NCBI GenBank assembly: GCA_019918135.1
Contig: WBZZ01006957.1
Coordinates: 106,001 to 170,000 of the forward strand
From: Paulinella micropora
Taxonomy: Eukaryota; Cercozoa; Imbricatea; Euglyphida; Paulinellidae
Reading direction: 5' to 3'
DNA: 64,000 nucleotides
The notes under the pieces: generated by a model
The model's database searches: none
What the model was told of the DNA's origin: nothing
What the model saw: only the letters and a program-made list of their open reading frames with translations
Translations under genes and position numbers: made by a program
Shown here: positions 39,317-49,902 of the stretch, in pieces
Layout: the number at the start of each line of letters is the position of its first letter
Numbering within the stretch: position 1 is the first letter of the stretch

Positions 39317-39809
39317 TAATACCAACATCGAACCAGAGGATGGTAAATTAACATTCAGTGTTTCAAATAACGGAGGTATTCAACCGCGATTTATATTTGA
39401 TAGTGATACCCGTATTCACGAGGTAATGGGGTTTGATAGAAATTCAACATATTTCTTCGCTACTGATTTTGTTAAATCGCCGAACGTAATTATTCTAACT
39501 GGTGAAAAGACTTTATACCTTCAATCGGACTTAGTTGGTGAAGGAGATAATCACGTGCTACAAGAAATATACACGGCGAATGAAATTCCATTTGGAGCCT
39601 TTATATACGACGGAAGTGGGTCGGAGTATGGTAAGAAATTATCAACTAGTTTAAATAATGTATATAGGTTTTATCTTACAGACGAAAACGATCAGGCTAT
39701 AAATCTTAATGGGTTAGGTATTGTTATGACATTGTTGATTTACAGAGAGACTAATTATTTTAATTTATTTACATCATTCTTCAATCTTTTGAAAACCAGA
39801 TATTCATAA
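39315..39809 (+). CDS. PLV penton-type minor capsid protein, 5' truncated
   Basis: The frame is AT-rich from 39315 and ends at the TAA 39807. The segment TLYLQSDLVGEG, ILQEIYTANEIPFGAF and the C-terminal VYRFYLTDENDQAINLNG..MTLLIYR follow the pattern of minor capsid (penton) proteins of polinton-like viruses and adintoviruses, which usually lie just before the major capsid gene, as here. The N-terminal portion is missing: upstream codons in this frame belong to the F-box gene read out of frame. A hairpin begins at the stop codon. Confidence 0.6.
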   Translation, partial: NNTNIEPEDGKLTFSVSNNGGIQPRFIFDSDTRIHEVMGFDRNSTYFFATDFVKSPNVIILTGEKTLYLQSDLVGEGDNHVLQEIYTANEIPFGAFIYDGSGSEYGKKLSTSLNNVYRFYLTDENDQAINLNGLGIVMTLLIYRETNYFNLFTSFFNLLKTRYS

Positions 39810-39847
39810 ATCCGCACTACCGCTACCGCTCCCGTGCGGTTTATGAA
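39803..39847 (+). terminator. 3' hairpin of the minor capsid gene
   Basis: TTCATAAATCCGCAC (39803-39817) pairs with GTGCGGTTTATGAA (39834-39847). The loop is CCGCTACCGCTCCC-like. The stop codon TAA lies in the left arm. It is homologous in position and loop to hairpins after the next two genes, with covarying stems. Confidence 0.75.
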
Positions 39848-39901
39848 CATCGATTGTAAGTAAGTTAATATCAATTATTTATTTAAAAATAAAATAAAAT
39901 A

Positions 39902-39955
39902 GATGTTTTAGAATAAGAGAGAGTGCGACAGCACGAATCGCAATTCTAAAATATC
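39902..39955. repeat. Palindrome upstream of the major capsid gene
   Basis: GATGTTTTAGAAT pairs with ATTCTAAAATATC, with a small GTGC/GCAC hairpin inside. A related, larger nested palindrome is at 42925-43005. It ends 12 bases before the capsid start. Confidence 0.7.
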
Positions 39956-39966
39956 AAAAACAAAAA

Positions 39967-41448
39967 TTGCCAACTCAACACGGCGGAGAATTAGACTTCA
40001 GTAAGACTGACTACATCAGTGCTTCTTATCGTTCGAATAAACTCGCCCCTCGTGAGGGTTCTGGAACATTTGAAGTCACCACTGCTGGCGGACAAGAACG
40101 AAGTTTTGACCTTATTAGCCGACCTTTTAATCTCGCTCGGTCTTATTTGAGTTTTACTTATACTATGAGAGCGGCTGGTGCCAACACTTATACTAGAATT
40201 TTTATGGACTGCCTTTCACAAATTAGCCAGATACAACTTCAGACCCGTAGCGGTGTTTATCTGTGCGACCTTAACCATCTCAGAATGGTAACTAAGATGC
40301 TGTGGAAACCAGAAATGAGTTTGAAGGATTTCCTAGACCTTCCTAACCACGGTGATGCTAGTGGCTATGGCTGTATGCTCCAAAAGTGTAATGCTAACGG
40401 CTTGATTAATATCAGTGCTGTTGAAGGAACTAGAACTGCCTTTCGTGCGGCGACTGATGGTGCTAACGATGTTGCCGCCTCTACTCAGGGTCTATTGCGT
40501 GAGCCAGTGATTTCTGCTCGTCGTCATGATGCTCTAACGACTGGAGTTGGAGCACTATCCGCCGTAAATGTTAATTACAACGAGGCGAAGTATCTTGTGG
40601 GAAGTGGAGCGAATGCCACTTTGGCCATAAATGTTAAAATTCCTTTGGGTATGATTATTAACACTATTTTCGCACTTGATAAGACTATTATGTTTCCAGA
40701 AATTTTGACTATGCGAATTGTGTGGGGTGCTACTGACAGAACCGGTTAAACGGTGACGAATGGTGCGGCTACTTGTATTAGCACTGCTTATCTTGCCGCA
40801 GCAAATGCTACCATGCCTATGGCTGTATCTGCTGATGTCACCAATCTTGCCTTGTTTCTTGCGGTTGAAACGAACCCTGATGTCATTCAATCAATCCAGC
40901 AGAAGATTGCTAGCCCCGAAGGCATGAACTTCAATATTGATTATCCCTATGTTTATAAGAATACTACACAAGCAAGCACAAGCCAAAACATTATTATGCG
41001 ATTTGACAGAGGCCACGGTCGCCGTTTGAAGAAGATTTATCACTCTGTTTTTAACACAGAAGAAAGAAAGAACACAGCCTATGACAACGATAATCGTGGC
41101 GCTACTAAGGTTGTCAATTTTTACACTACTCTGGATGGTTCCCGCCAGCAAGAATTCAACATTGACACTGCGAGCGAAGAAGACTATATGTATTTGAAGC
41201 CAAAGGTTGAGGGTTCGGCCTTGTTGAATAACGATGTGTATAAATACAATTGGTTCTGGGTTGATGCTTGGGATAATACCCGCCCGCTATGGAGCAAAGA
41301 CCAAAATGAAATCAGCGGTTTAAGTCTTGATACTGAGCGACGATGGGAGTTTATTGCGACCACCGCGAATGCCGCCTACAACCATTACACCGTGGCCATT
41401 ACTCAGCGAGAGGTACAGGTTAAGGCAAATATGATTACAATCTCATAG
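39967..41448 (+). pseudogene. PLV major capsid protein, in-frame TAA and lost ATG
   Basis: A 494-codon frame with one TAA at 40747-40749. The start (PTQHGGELDFSKTDYISASY, SNKLAPREGSG) and the body (FNLARSYLSF, NHLRMVTKMLW, then DVIQSIQQKI, YNWFWVDAWDN) match double-jelly-roll capsid proteins of PLV type. The expected initiator ATG is TTG here (39967), preceded by A-rich sequence; no in-frame ATG exists upstream. Order (minor capsid, then major capsid) is as in known PLVs. Capsid assembly would be lost if both lesions are real. Confidence 0.8.
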
Positions 41449-41498
41449 ATATTTGTAAATTCACACTTTCGCTTCGCTTTCGTGTGTTTTACAAACAT
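41449..41498 (+). terminator. 3' hairpin of the major capsid gene
   Basis: ATATTTGTAAATTCACAC (41449-41466) pairs with GTGTGTTTTACAAACAT (41482-41498), loop TTTCGCTTCGCTTTC. It starts one base after the TAG stop. Confidence 0.8.
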
Positions 41499-41594
41499 CC
41501 ATGTTTAATAAAATATTTTTTTTAATGTTAATAATATAGGTAATCGACATTTGTGAATTTTGCGAAAGTCGAAGACGAAAGCAAAAGATCACGA

Positions 41595-42833
41595 ATGTCT
41601 CACCAGAGAAACTTAATCGCAGAAAATCCTGACGGCGAATTTATAAACGTCAGCGTTGGATATGATGGTAATATTGAAACAAATAATTCAAAAACCGCTT
41701 TTGGCGAATCAGTAGTAGGTCAATTAACGCCAGTTTTACAAGAAATCTTTCCATATACCATTAATACTAGGATATGGACAAAAACAGAAACAAAATCGTC
41801 TGTGTCATTTTTGTATAATATGGCTGAATTGAAAACAACTGCTGATGCTACGGCAGATGCTAGACTGGTAAGTAAAAGGAGAATAAAATATAGAACTGGA
41901 ATGGGTGTCCTAGCCCGATTTACTGCTCTATGGACGACGGATGATACAAAAGATTACTATTCATTTATTGGAATAGGAAATGACTTTAACGATGGACTTT
42001 ATTTTTACAAAAATCAAGCAGGAATGAATATCGCACATTGTGCGGGAGGTGCTGTAGATTATATAGACTAAGAAGATTGGGACGACCCTTGCGATGGAAA
42101 TTATGCTATGCCAAACTTAGACTGGAGCAAAGGAAATGTATTTCAAATTCAATTTCAATATTTAGGTTTTGGTGCTATTAAGTTTTATATTGAAAATCCC
42201 ATAACAGGATTATTTCAATTAGTTCATATGATTGAGTATGCGAATGCTAATAATGGTGTAAGCCTGCGAAATACGACATTACCTTTTACGGCAGTAATGA
42301 GAAATGATGCAAAGACTGGAATACAATCTCTTAAAACAGCGAGTGCCAGTTTATTCATTGAGGGAACGAATACTATTAATACCAGCATAACAAACGAAGT
42401 GGAAGGGAGTAAAGCATCAAACACCACTGAAAGTCCTATTATTAGTATAAGAAACAAAGCGGTATTTGATGCGGGCGGTGCTAATTTAACAAATTATTCA
42501 AATGTTTATCCCACTTTGATAAGTATTACAAATGAAGATACTAAGTCAAATGTTGTCAGAATGGTATTAAATGGAACACTAACTGGAGCAGGTTTTGCAG
42601 ATGTTGATTCTAAGTATTCAATTGTAGATACTGACACAAAGGCGAGTGCTATCGCAAATGGAACAACAATTTTTAAACTATATGTAAATAGTGCTTCGAC
42701 TAAACAAATCAATCTTAGAAGTTATGATATATACCTATCGCCGAGTGATGTATTAACTTTTACGCAGAAGTCTGTCTCTGCTGGTGGAGGAGGAAATATC
42801 AATATTATCGCTAACTTCGTAGAAGACCAATAG
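41595..42833 (+). pseudogene. PLV virion-associated (fibre-like) protein, in-frame TAA
   Basis: The frame runs from ATG 41595 (or a GTG at 41553) to the TAG at 42831, with a TAA at 42069-42071. The N-terminal half has the pattern SKRRIKYRTGMGVLARFTALW...FIGIGNDFNDGLYFYKNQAG. After the TAA come EDWDDPCDGN and NVFQIQFQYLGFGAIKFYIENPITG..VHMIEYANANN. This motif series recurs in PLV, adintovirus and giant-virus structural proteins. In that family the position of the TAA is usually Gln before the (x)xW segment, consistent with CAA to TAA. Confidence 0.65.
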
Positions 42834-42884
42834 ATATTTGCAAATTCACACTCCCGCTACCGCTCCCGTGTGTTTTGCAAACAT
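42834..42884 (+). terminator. 3' hairpin of the fibre-like gene
   Basis: ATATTTGCAAATTCACAC (42834-42851) pairs with GTGTGTTTTGCAAACAT (42868-42884), loop TCCCGCTACCGCTCCC. It starts right after the TAG stop. The base pair that is T-A in the capsid hairpin is C-G here. Confidence 0.8.
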
Positions 42885-42924
42885 CGTTTAAAAGTAAATA
42901 ATAAAAAAATAATAAGCGGAAAGC

Positions 42925-43005
42925 GATGTTTTAGAAATAGACGAATAAACTATTTCGAAGTTGTCGAAATAGTTTTGGAGGCGAAAGTCTAATTTCTAAA
43001 ATATC
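42925..43005. repeat. Nested palindrome between convergent PLV genes
   Basis: Outer arms GATGTTTTAGAAATAGAC and GTCTAATTTCTAAAATATC pair over 18 bases with one bulge. Inside, AAACTATTTCGA (42947-42958) and TCGAAATAGTTT (42964-42975) form a perfect 12-bp stem with a 5-base loop. It ends at the stop of the minus-strand gene that finishes at 43007. Confidence 0.85.
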
Positions 43006-43006
43006 A

Positions 43007-43426
43007 TCATAGATATTTTTTTACCGCATCTTTATTATTAAAATGAGGTTGTTGAATTAAATATTCAAGGTAATACTATGGTTTGTGAATCTTAGCGACA
43101 TCTTCAATTTTCATTTTTTTATACTTACCATATTGAAGAAAAATATCGGTTTCATTTTGTGCTATCTCTTCGCCTACGTTAGCCTTTATTTCTGTAATTC
43201 CAGTCTCTTTTAAATCAGTCTCCTTAAAAGGTGTGCTCTGCTCTTCAACCAACACGTTTTCCAACGGAATAACTACTTTCACATTGTCATCACGTGGTTT
43301 ATATTGCTCATAGAAAGAAACAATGTCAGGCTTAGTCCATTTAATTGTGGGCTTTTTAATTTCGCTGTCAAGGTTCCATTTTATTTCATTCAAGTAGTCT
43401 TGTTTGGTGCTCAAGTCTGTCATCAT
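43007..43426 (-). pseudogene. GKYKGK (DUF3820-like) protein 1, in-frame TAG
   Basis: From ATG 43426 the frame runs to a TAG at 43076-43078 and continues unshifted for 22 codons (YYLEYLIQQPHF...VKKYL) to a TGA at 43007. The C-terminal motif YGKYKKMKIEDVAKIHKP plus YLEYLIQQ matches the same part of its neighbour (FGKYKGKKIQDAA..DKPYLEWVMKQP). This small domain occurs in phage and virus proteins near exonuclease domains. The N-terminal region is different and unassigned. Confidence 0.65.
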
Positions 43427-43450
43427 ATATATACTACAAAATAATTTTTA

Positions 43451-43738
43451 TTAAATGTATTTTTTTACTTCACTTTTAATGTCCGTAAATTTCTCAAACC
43501 ACGGCTGTTTCATAACCCATTCAAGGTATGGCTTATCAATAACTGCTGCATCTTGAATTTTCTTACCTTTATACTTACCGAATGGAAAAGTATCCTTTGG
43601 CTTACCTGCCCGTGCATTTTCAATCATTTGGATTTCGTCAGTAATTATCTTTTTAACATCGGTAAGAGAAAATGTTTCTTTTTTATTTTCAATAGAGCGT
43701 TTCTCAAACTTCTCACATAGTCTGGTGAGGATGGTCAT
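43451..43738 (-). CDS. GKYKGK (DUF3820-like) protein 2
   Basis: An intact 95-residue frame from ATG 43738. A helical N-terminus (MTILTRLCEKFEKRS...) precedes FPFGKYKGKKIQDAAVIDKPYLEWVMKQPWFEKF, the DUF3820-like signature. It is tandem with a paralog at 43007-43426, 24 bases downstream, so a local duplication. It is the only clearly undamaged PLV gene of any size apart from the small basic protein. Confidence 0.65.
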   Translation of the reverse strand: MTILTRLCEKFEKRSIENKKETFSLTDVKKIITDEIQMIENARAGKPKDTFPFGKYKGKKIQDAAVIDKPYLEWVMKQPWFEKFTDIKSEVKKYI

Positions 43739-43803
43739 TGGTCTATATAGACTGGTAAAAAAATTTATTGAAAAAAAATTAATTATTTATTTACTTTTGC
43801 CTT

Positions 43804-46800
43804 TTAAAATCCGTAAGGTAGTGTTGAGATATGGTTCTCTTTAATCGGCTGTATTACTCTTTTTGTGTAAGTAAATGAGAATATCTTTTTCAAATGTTCG
43901 GAGGTAATCGTTTTGTCTTTTTTCTTCCTAGTAATTTTGCTGTGGTTGTGTATTGCTACATTTCCATTCTCAGCCACATTCTTTGCTATGTGCTTTTCTT
44001 CTTCTGTATCCAATAATGCTTCTAATTCCTCATATGCTTTCTTTGATAGTTCTTCGTCCTTTATTCCCAGACCATTACTTATCACACTAAACATATTTAC
44101 CAAGTTCAGTTTCCTGCAAGTGTCGTAGTTCATAGAAAAGCCTTTCAGTTTCATTTTTGTTGTGCCGTCGTTTAGTATGTAGCCGTAGGACTTCGGCCCC
44201 GAGCCCACAAATGTAGTTATCTTTCTGCTTACTTTTGTCTTTTTGTCTATTAGTTCGTCTGTCCATTGTCCTAATAAGTCGCCTGTCGGTATTGTTGTCT
44301 GTCCTTGTTTTTCATCAACTGAATATTATGCTGTCTGTGTCGTGATATAATACCCTGTCTCCCAATCTATCCATCATATCATACAATCTCATTTGTGCGT
44401 TTGCTGTTGTGAATAAAGCCACACATATGTTTGTGTTGTAAGGGTCTGACACTTTTTCGGGGTGTAGATTATAGGATAGTTCAAGGCATTCTTTATTTAT
44501 CATATTGATTGAGATTTCGTTTATGTCTTTGTCATTTAGTATTTTGTATAATTCTGCCTCACTCCTGACGATTGTCGTCTGTGTCTTGTTGCTTTGTTGT
44601 CCAAACTTTCCCCACAGAGAATTCAGACATAGTTTTGCGACTGCCCTCCTTCCTTCATTCTTTTCTATTTTGCTTCTGTCCAACTTAATACCCATCTTTT
44701 CCTCATGGTCCTTTATGTAATTGTCTTTTTGTTCCTCCGTTTCCACATTTGACGGGTAGCCACTTGCCTCTTGCTTTACTTGTAGAAAGGCTTTTATGTA
44801 GTCTTTGAATAGTGTTGTTGTCTGTTGTTCCCAGTGCCACACCTCATAAACTTTAATGATATTATAACCTTTTTCCATTGCTTTATAAATGAGTGGTGTT
44901 GCCCAAGTGCCTGTGAGTGCCCTATCTGTGTCGTTGTGCTCGCATTTGTCTTGTAGGTTTTCCTTTCCACACTTATTACATAAATAATACATCATCTTTC
45001 CTTTATCTTGACAGGGTAGGACAGGGTGAATTAGTCCCCTAGGCGGTAGCATTTTTACTTTGGCTAATCCAAATGCTGACTTTTGATTTAACATTTGTAA
45101 TGCATGTGTGTTTTTGATTACCTTATGATCTCCGAGAGGGTAGGGGTCATAAAACATAACAGATGGATAGAGGGAGCATATGTCTATGTATTTGGCGTAT
45201 TGTTGTTCATTCATGGCCCTCCAATATAAAGATAGAGCATTTGTCCTTCCCCCAAACATCGCGTGTCGTGGGTTGATTGTCTCTTGCTCCATTAATGTCT
45301 CTTCTATGTTCCTTTTGAATTCCTGCCTTACTCTTATTCTGTTCCACTTACAACCCCATATTGTTATTAAATTATTTACTTCATCGTGTTGCTTTATTAA
45401 AGTTTCCCGTCGCTTTGTTTCCTTGTATAATTGTCCAAATGTCTTATTAACGGATTGCTCTTTATTCATTTGATTGCAGTCATAACACTCAGGACACCCG
45501 TGCCAGTAGCACCCATGAAACTCATATGCAGTTTTTGTCTTCGGGTCATATCCGTCTAAGTATGCCTTACCTGCACCTTTTAAATGTATAATTTTTTCTT
45601 TTCCATTTAATCCGTGCTGTATGGTTGTATTGTCTTTCTTCTCTCTGTATGATAGCCACTCCACGCACATACGGCTCGTTTTTGCTTTGTCTGTTCTGTG
45701 TGTTGGTATGACTGCTATGCTATCTGTCGGCATATAGATTGCTTTATATAATGCCATACAGGTAGATGCGATAGTTGTGTATTGGAATGGATCTATGCCA
45801 AATTCTAGAAAACTCTCTCTAAATTTCATACACCCCCTTCTCCATATATCCACATCACTATGACAATATGCTTCCATTTCTTTTTTGAAATCAAACACTT
45901 TGTCCTTTTGTTCTTCATACCATTTCAGAAATTCTTGTCGTTTATGATTTGAAAGTGTGTTGTAGCCCTAATAGTCCTTGTCTGGTATTGCCCCTACATA
46001 ATTTTGATTTGCCTCAGTATTGAAGAAGTGAGGGAAAAATCCTTTCTTTAATTCATCTAAACCAAAAGTCTCAGGGAAATCAGACAGGGGCATAGTTAGG
46101 AAAGATAGACTATCAATAAACCTAATCTTGCCTACGGCCATCATCATAATCTTACCCCCTTGATGTATGACAAATGGTGAAATGCCTTTTTCTATTAACC
46201 ATTTAAGCACGAATTGACAATCATAACCCCTCGCATTATGTGCTATGAATGTGAAGTCCTTGTGTTGATTGCCAAATGCCCAGTTACAAAACTCTTCTAT
46301 GCTTTTGTGTATGATGGGTGTGCTGTCTGTGAAATACTGACTCTCTGAATGGTTAATAATATGTGTGCCTGTCTCTTGTGTTGCCTCAAAATCAAAGAAC
46401 ACATATTTATCAGAGGGTTTATGTATTTCTTTTTGTTTCATATTACACCTATGCTCAAAGGGTTGTAGGATTTTACAATTTTTACATTTGTCATAACCGC
46501 ACTTATGTTCGCCTGTGTAAGTCTTAGAGCAGTTGAGACATTTCTTTTTGTTGTCGCATGTGGTGGCTGTGTGATTGTTGAAGCATTCATCATTCGGAAA
46601 TTTACGATTACATTTTTCGCATTGTTTCCATTTTGTTATGTTGTTATACCCCTTACAGCCATCCGTAAGGCATATATTACATTTCGCCACACAAGAATGA
46701 TTATGCTCATAACATTTCATACACTGCTCACAGAAGTTTCGTTTTGATAGGAAGGCCTTCATACTTGTTATGGTGTCGTAATGATTTTTGGTTTTGAGTA

Positions 46801-47777
46801 TGTATATGTGTTTGTATGGTTGTTCCTTTTCATCGTTGAATTCAGTTTTATATATTCTCTTGTCTGGGTGTTCAACAATTGCTATGTTGTATTTTATATG
46901 ACTAGCAAACACATCTACCTCAGAAAGACCACATAAATCTTTTATGACACCGGCCTCCTCGTGTAATGTATTTGCCAGTTCGTCCTGTATCCTGCGCCCC
47001 CTCCTTATTTGTTCGTATTTGTTGTGTTTCTCTATCTTGGCAGTTGCCACAACGATAGCCCTTGCCAGACATATGTTGTCGTCATTGTTTATTTGAATCA
47101 CTCCTTTCTTTTTGTAAATGCCCTCCTGTTATTGCTTTCAATCTAGCCCCTCCCTCTGGCATCCTCACTCACATAAAATTGAAATCAATCAACTCCATAG
47201 TTGCTCCTTCTTTGTCCATCCACACTTCGTCATTTGATTGTAAAATTTTTGTGAGTCTTTCTAATATATCTTCTAAGTTAAAGTCTTTTACTTTTACAAG
47301 AGAATTTTTTGATTGAACATTCCACGACTCTGGAATAGCAGATATCCTTACTTGTATTTTGTCGTTTGGTTTATATAAAGTCTTAAAATCATCTACGATT
47401 GTGCCAATCATTTTTATAATATCTTCCAACGAAAACTTTTTAATCTTTTGAGAAAAGTTTTTATTGATTTTTACATTATACAATGACTGCCCCACTGGTA
47501 AATTGTGTTTCATGTCTTGTCGTATTAATTTATATCCATTGAAGTCAATGACGTTTGGTTCTTCTCTTTTCCTCTCTTTTATTTCCCTTTGTTTTCTGTC
47601 TGGCATTACATACTGCTCAGGGTTTGGTAGTGCCCCTCTTGGTGTTGTTATGTCATAAAACCTCTTGCCGTTTGGTTTTTTTACATTGAGTTTGTTTTGC
47701 CGTATTTGGTATTTTATGCCCTGTTCTGCGAGTTTGTCAAGGTTCCAAGTTTGTCCCCCGTAGTCTATACTTGACAT
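43804..47777 (-). pseudogene. PLV/Maverick-type family B DNA polymerase with four lesions
   Basis: ATG 47777 (MSSIDYGGQTW) opens a 200-residue N-terminal region. Then come many Cys zinc-finger pairs (46720-46430) and exonuclease motifs FFDFEATQ and FIAHNARGYDCQF. The palm motifs follow (ICSLYPSVMF, about 45170; KLCLNSLWGKFGQ, about 44600; YHDTDSIIF, about 44325), and a C-terminal GPKSYGY..LKGFSMNY. Lesions are a TGA near 47166, a shift in an A-run near 47115, a TAG at 45968-45970 and a shift near 44315. Otherwise the gene is full length for this family (about 1,320 codons). It would replicate the PLV genome; protein priming is known for relatives. Confidence 0.85.
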
Positions 47778-47927
47778 TGTTTTTGTTTTTGAAGTAGTCA
47801 AAAACAAATGTGTTATATTAGGGTTTTGATTTTTCAAAAATAAAAATAAATATATCTATATAGACATATATATTTTATCTATATACTAATATATATTATA
47901 TCCTTAACATAAAATTTATATCGTTTT

Positions 47928-48164
47928 TCATAGGGCGATATTTAGTCCTTCAACGAGCCTCTGGAGTTGTTTCATCCTTGCGATGTCAACCTTCTCCTTT
48001 TCCCTTTTCTCCTTTGCTTTCTTCAATATGACCTCCTTGTTCTTGTAGTAGTAGTCCTTAGCCCTCTGCTGTGCTTTCTCTTTGTTTTTTATATTATAAA
48101 TTCTCATCCGTTCTGAGTTCCTTTGCCGTATTTCTTCGTCTGTAAATACTTTGGTTCTGCCCAT
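47928..48164 (-). CDS. Small basic coiled-coil protein of the PLV
   Basis: A 78-residue intact frame from ATG 48164 (MGRTKVFTDEEIRQRNSERM), highly charged and predicted helical, ending in a short hydrophobic tail. It lies just upstream of the polymerase on the same strand. DNA-binding is plausible but unproven. It is the last AT-rich viral gene before the host-like sequence. Confidence 0.55.
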   Translation of the reverse strand: MGRTKVFTDEEIRQRNSERMRIYNIKNKEKAQQRAKDYYYKNKEVILKKAKEKREKEKVDIARMKQLQRLVEGLNIAL

Positions 48165-49530
48165 CTTATGTTATTTATATATATAATATAATTTTTCATT
48201 TCTTTAAATAATATTTATTCTTTTATTTACAAACTTTCAATACAGAGCACATTTTTTTTTAGAAAAAGATAAGGGGGTTCAGGACACCGAGAAAGAATAA
48301 GAAAAGTGGGATAAGGAGACTTAGTATTGATAGTTTGTGAAAATAGCGATTTTTCTAGTTTTGCTAGTTTTGGTTGATTAATAGGAGAGCGAAATATGGC
48401 GAAATGGGCTAAATTTATGTATGTAAATATAAAGATAAGTGTCCTATAGTGGTACCTATAGTAGTATCTGTTAGCATAACTTCTGTGTAGGACCACCTGC
48501 AACAAACACAATTTTGCTACCCTCTTCCTATGCTTATATTCCCCTCCAGTTCGTCCTTATTAGGGAACAACCTGGATTGGGGTTTCTATTGCTATTCTAC
48601 CACTACCCACTGCCTAAATCCTGCCTATTTCTATTCTATCTAGACTCGAATAAACTAGTGAATAAATTCACAACGGCCACACCCAACAACCATGTTTCAT
48701 ACATAATAATACACACCGATCAACCATATGCAAATGTCACCGCACATATATACAGAGTACAACGGGCATTCCTGGTGAGTCTTCCAGTTGTGCCACTCAA
48801 CGAGATAAGCAGAATAAGATGATAGAATATATTCATAGGTAGGTCCGACCACATCACGATCTACACTTCTCCTCACACAACCCACCAAGGCTAGAAGTCA
48901 TACAACGCAAGGGAGCAACCCATACATGCATCCCTCACAACACTCCGGATGAGACAGCAAAACTCACCAACGCACATTAGTTAAGCTACACAGAATAAGT
49001 GTTACATAACACAGCTCCTACCTGAGCCAGTAACCAACACACTGTCAACCTCATTCAAAATGATATCACTACATAATACAAACGACATGATGTAACCACA
49101 GTACTATCAGCACCATGATAATCATCGCAATCTAAGTATGCACAACGACCACCAGACACACAGTCAAGACATAACACTCCTGCAACATCTCATTGAACAA
49201 CCACACACTACCCACACTGATATTGACTAAATACATAAAGTAGACGAATCGATACATCCACAGCACTATTTACTTCGAGTTAACTCATCGACTGCTACCA
49301 TCAATACGCATAACGTGTGCAACACAGAGTAATACCCACCCGCAAGGAACGCATAAGAGAAGTGTACTAACTTCCTTCACAACACATCCAAATCCACATA
49401 ACTCAACCCACGGTAGCACCTGACACTAACAAACATCCAACCAACTTATAAAGGCACTTCCTATACGATCATCACCCTTCTCAAACCACTCCCACTCACC
49501 ACAATAGATTCACCCGTACACAACTATATG
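48165..49530. other. Host-like gene-poor sequence with A/C-biased strand
   Basis: No supported gene. 48503-48549 is a 47-base match to 51113-51160 (TTTTGCTACC, TCTTCCTATGCTT, TATTCCCCTCCAG), which ends like a splice acceptor. From about 48880 to 49510 the plus strand is strongly A/C-rich and G-poor without a clear repeat unit. Confidence 0.5.
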
Positions 49531-49539
49531 ACTTCTAAA

Positions 49540-49624
49540 GAGAGGTAGGTAGGAAGGTAGGTAGGTAGGTAGGTGGGTAGATAGGTAGATAGGTAGGTAG
49601 GTAGATAGATAGATAGATAGATAC

Positions 49625-49675
<51 letters not shown>

Positions 49676-49731
49676 GATAGGTAGGTAGATAGATAAGTAG
49701 ATATATAGGTAGATAGATAGGTAGATAGATG

Positions 49732-49764
<33 letters not shown>

Positions 49765-49849
49765 GTAGGTAGATAGGTAGGTAGATAGATAGGTAGATAG
49801 ATAGGTAGATAGATAGGTAGATAGGTAGATAGACAGGTAGGTTGGTAGG

Positions 49850-49897
<48 letters not shown>

Positions 49898-49902
49898 AAG
49901 AT
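49540..49902. repeat. (GATA)n microsatellite, about 360 bases
   Basis: Mostly TAGATAGA with GGTA interruptions (TAGGTAGG blocks at both ends and inside). Open reading of the reverse strand as YLSIYLSI repeats is a by-product. Confidence 0.95.

Noticed and set aside
39967-47777. TAA/TAG reassigned to Gln
   Set aside because: An internal TGA also occurs, the 2166 TAG replaces a Ser codon in a repeat, and TAA/TAG end genes directly before conserved hairpins.
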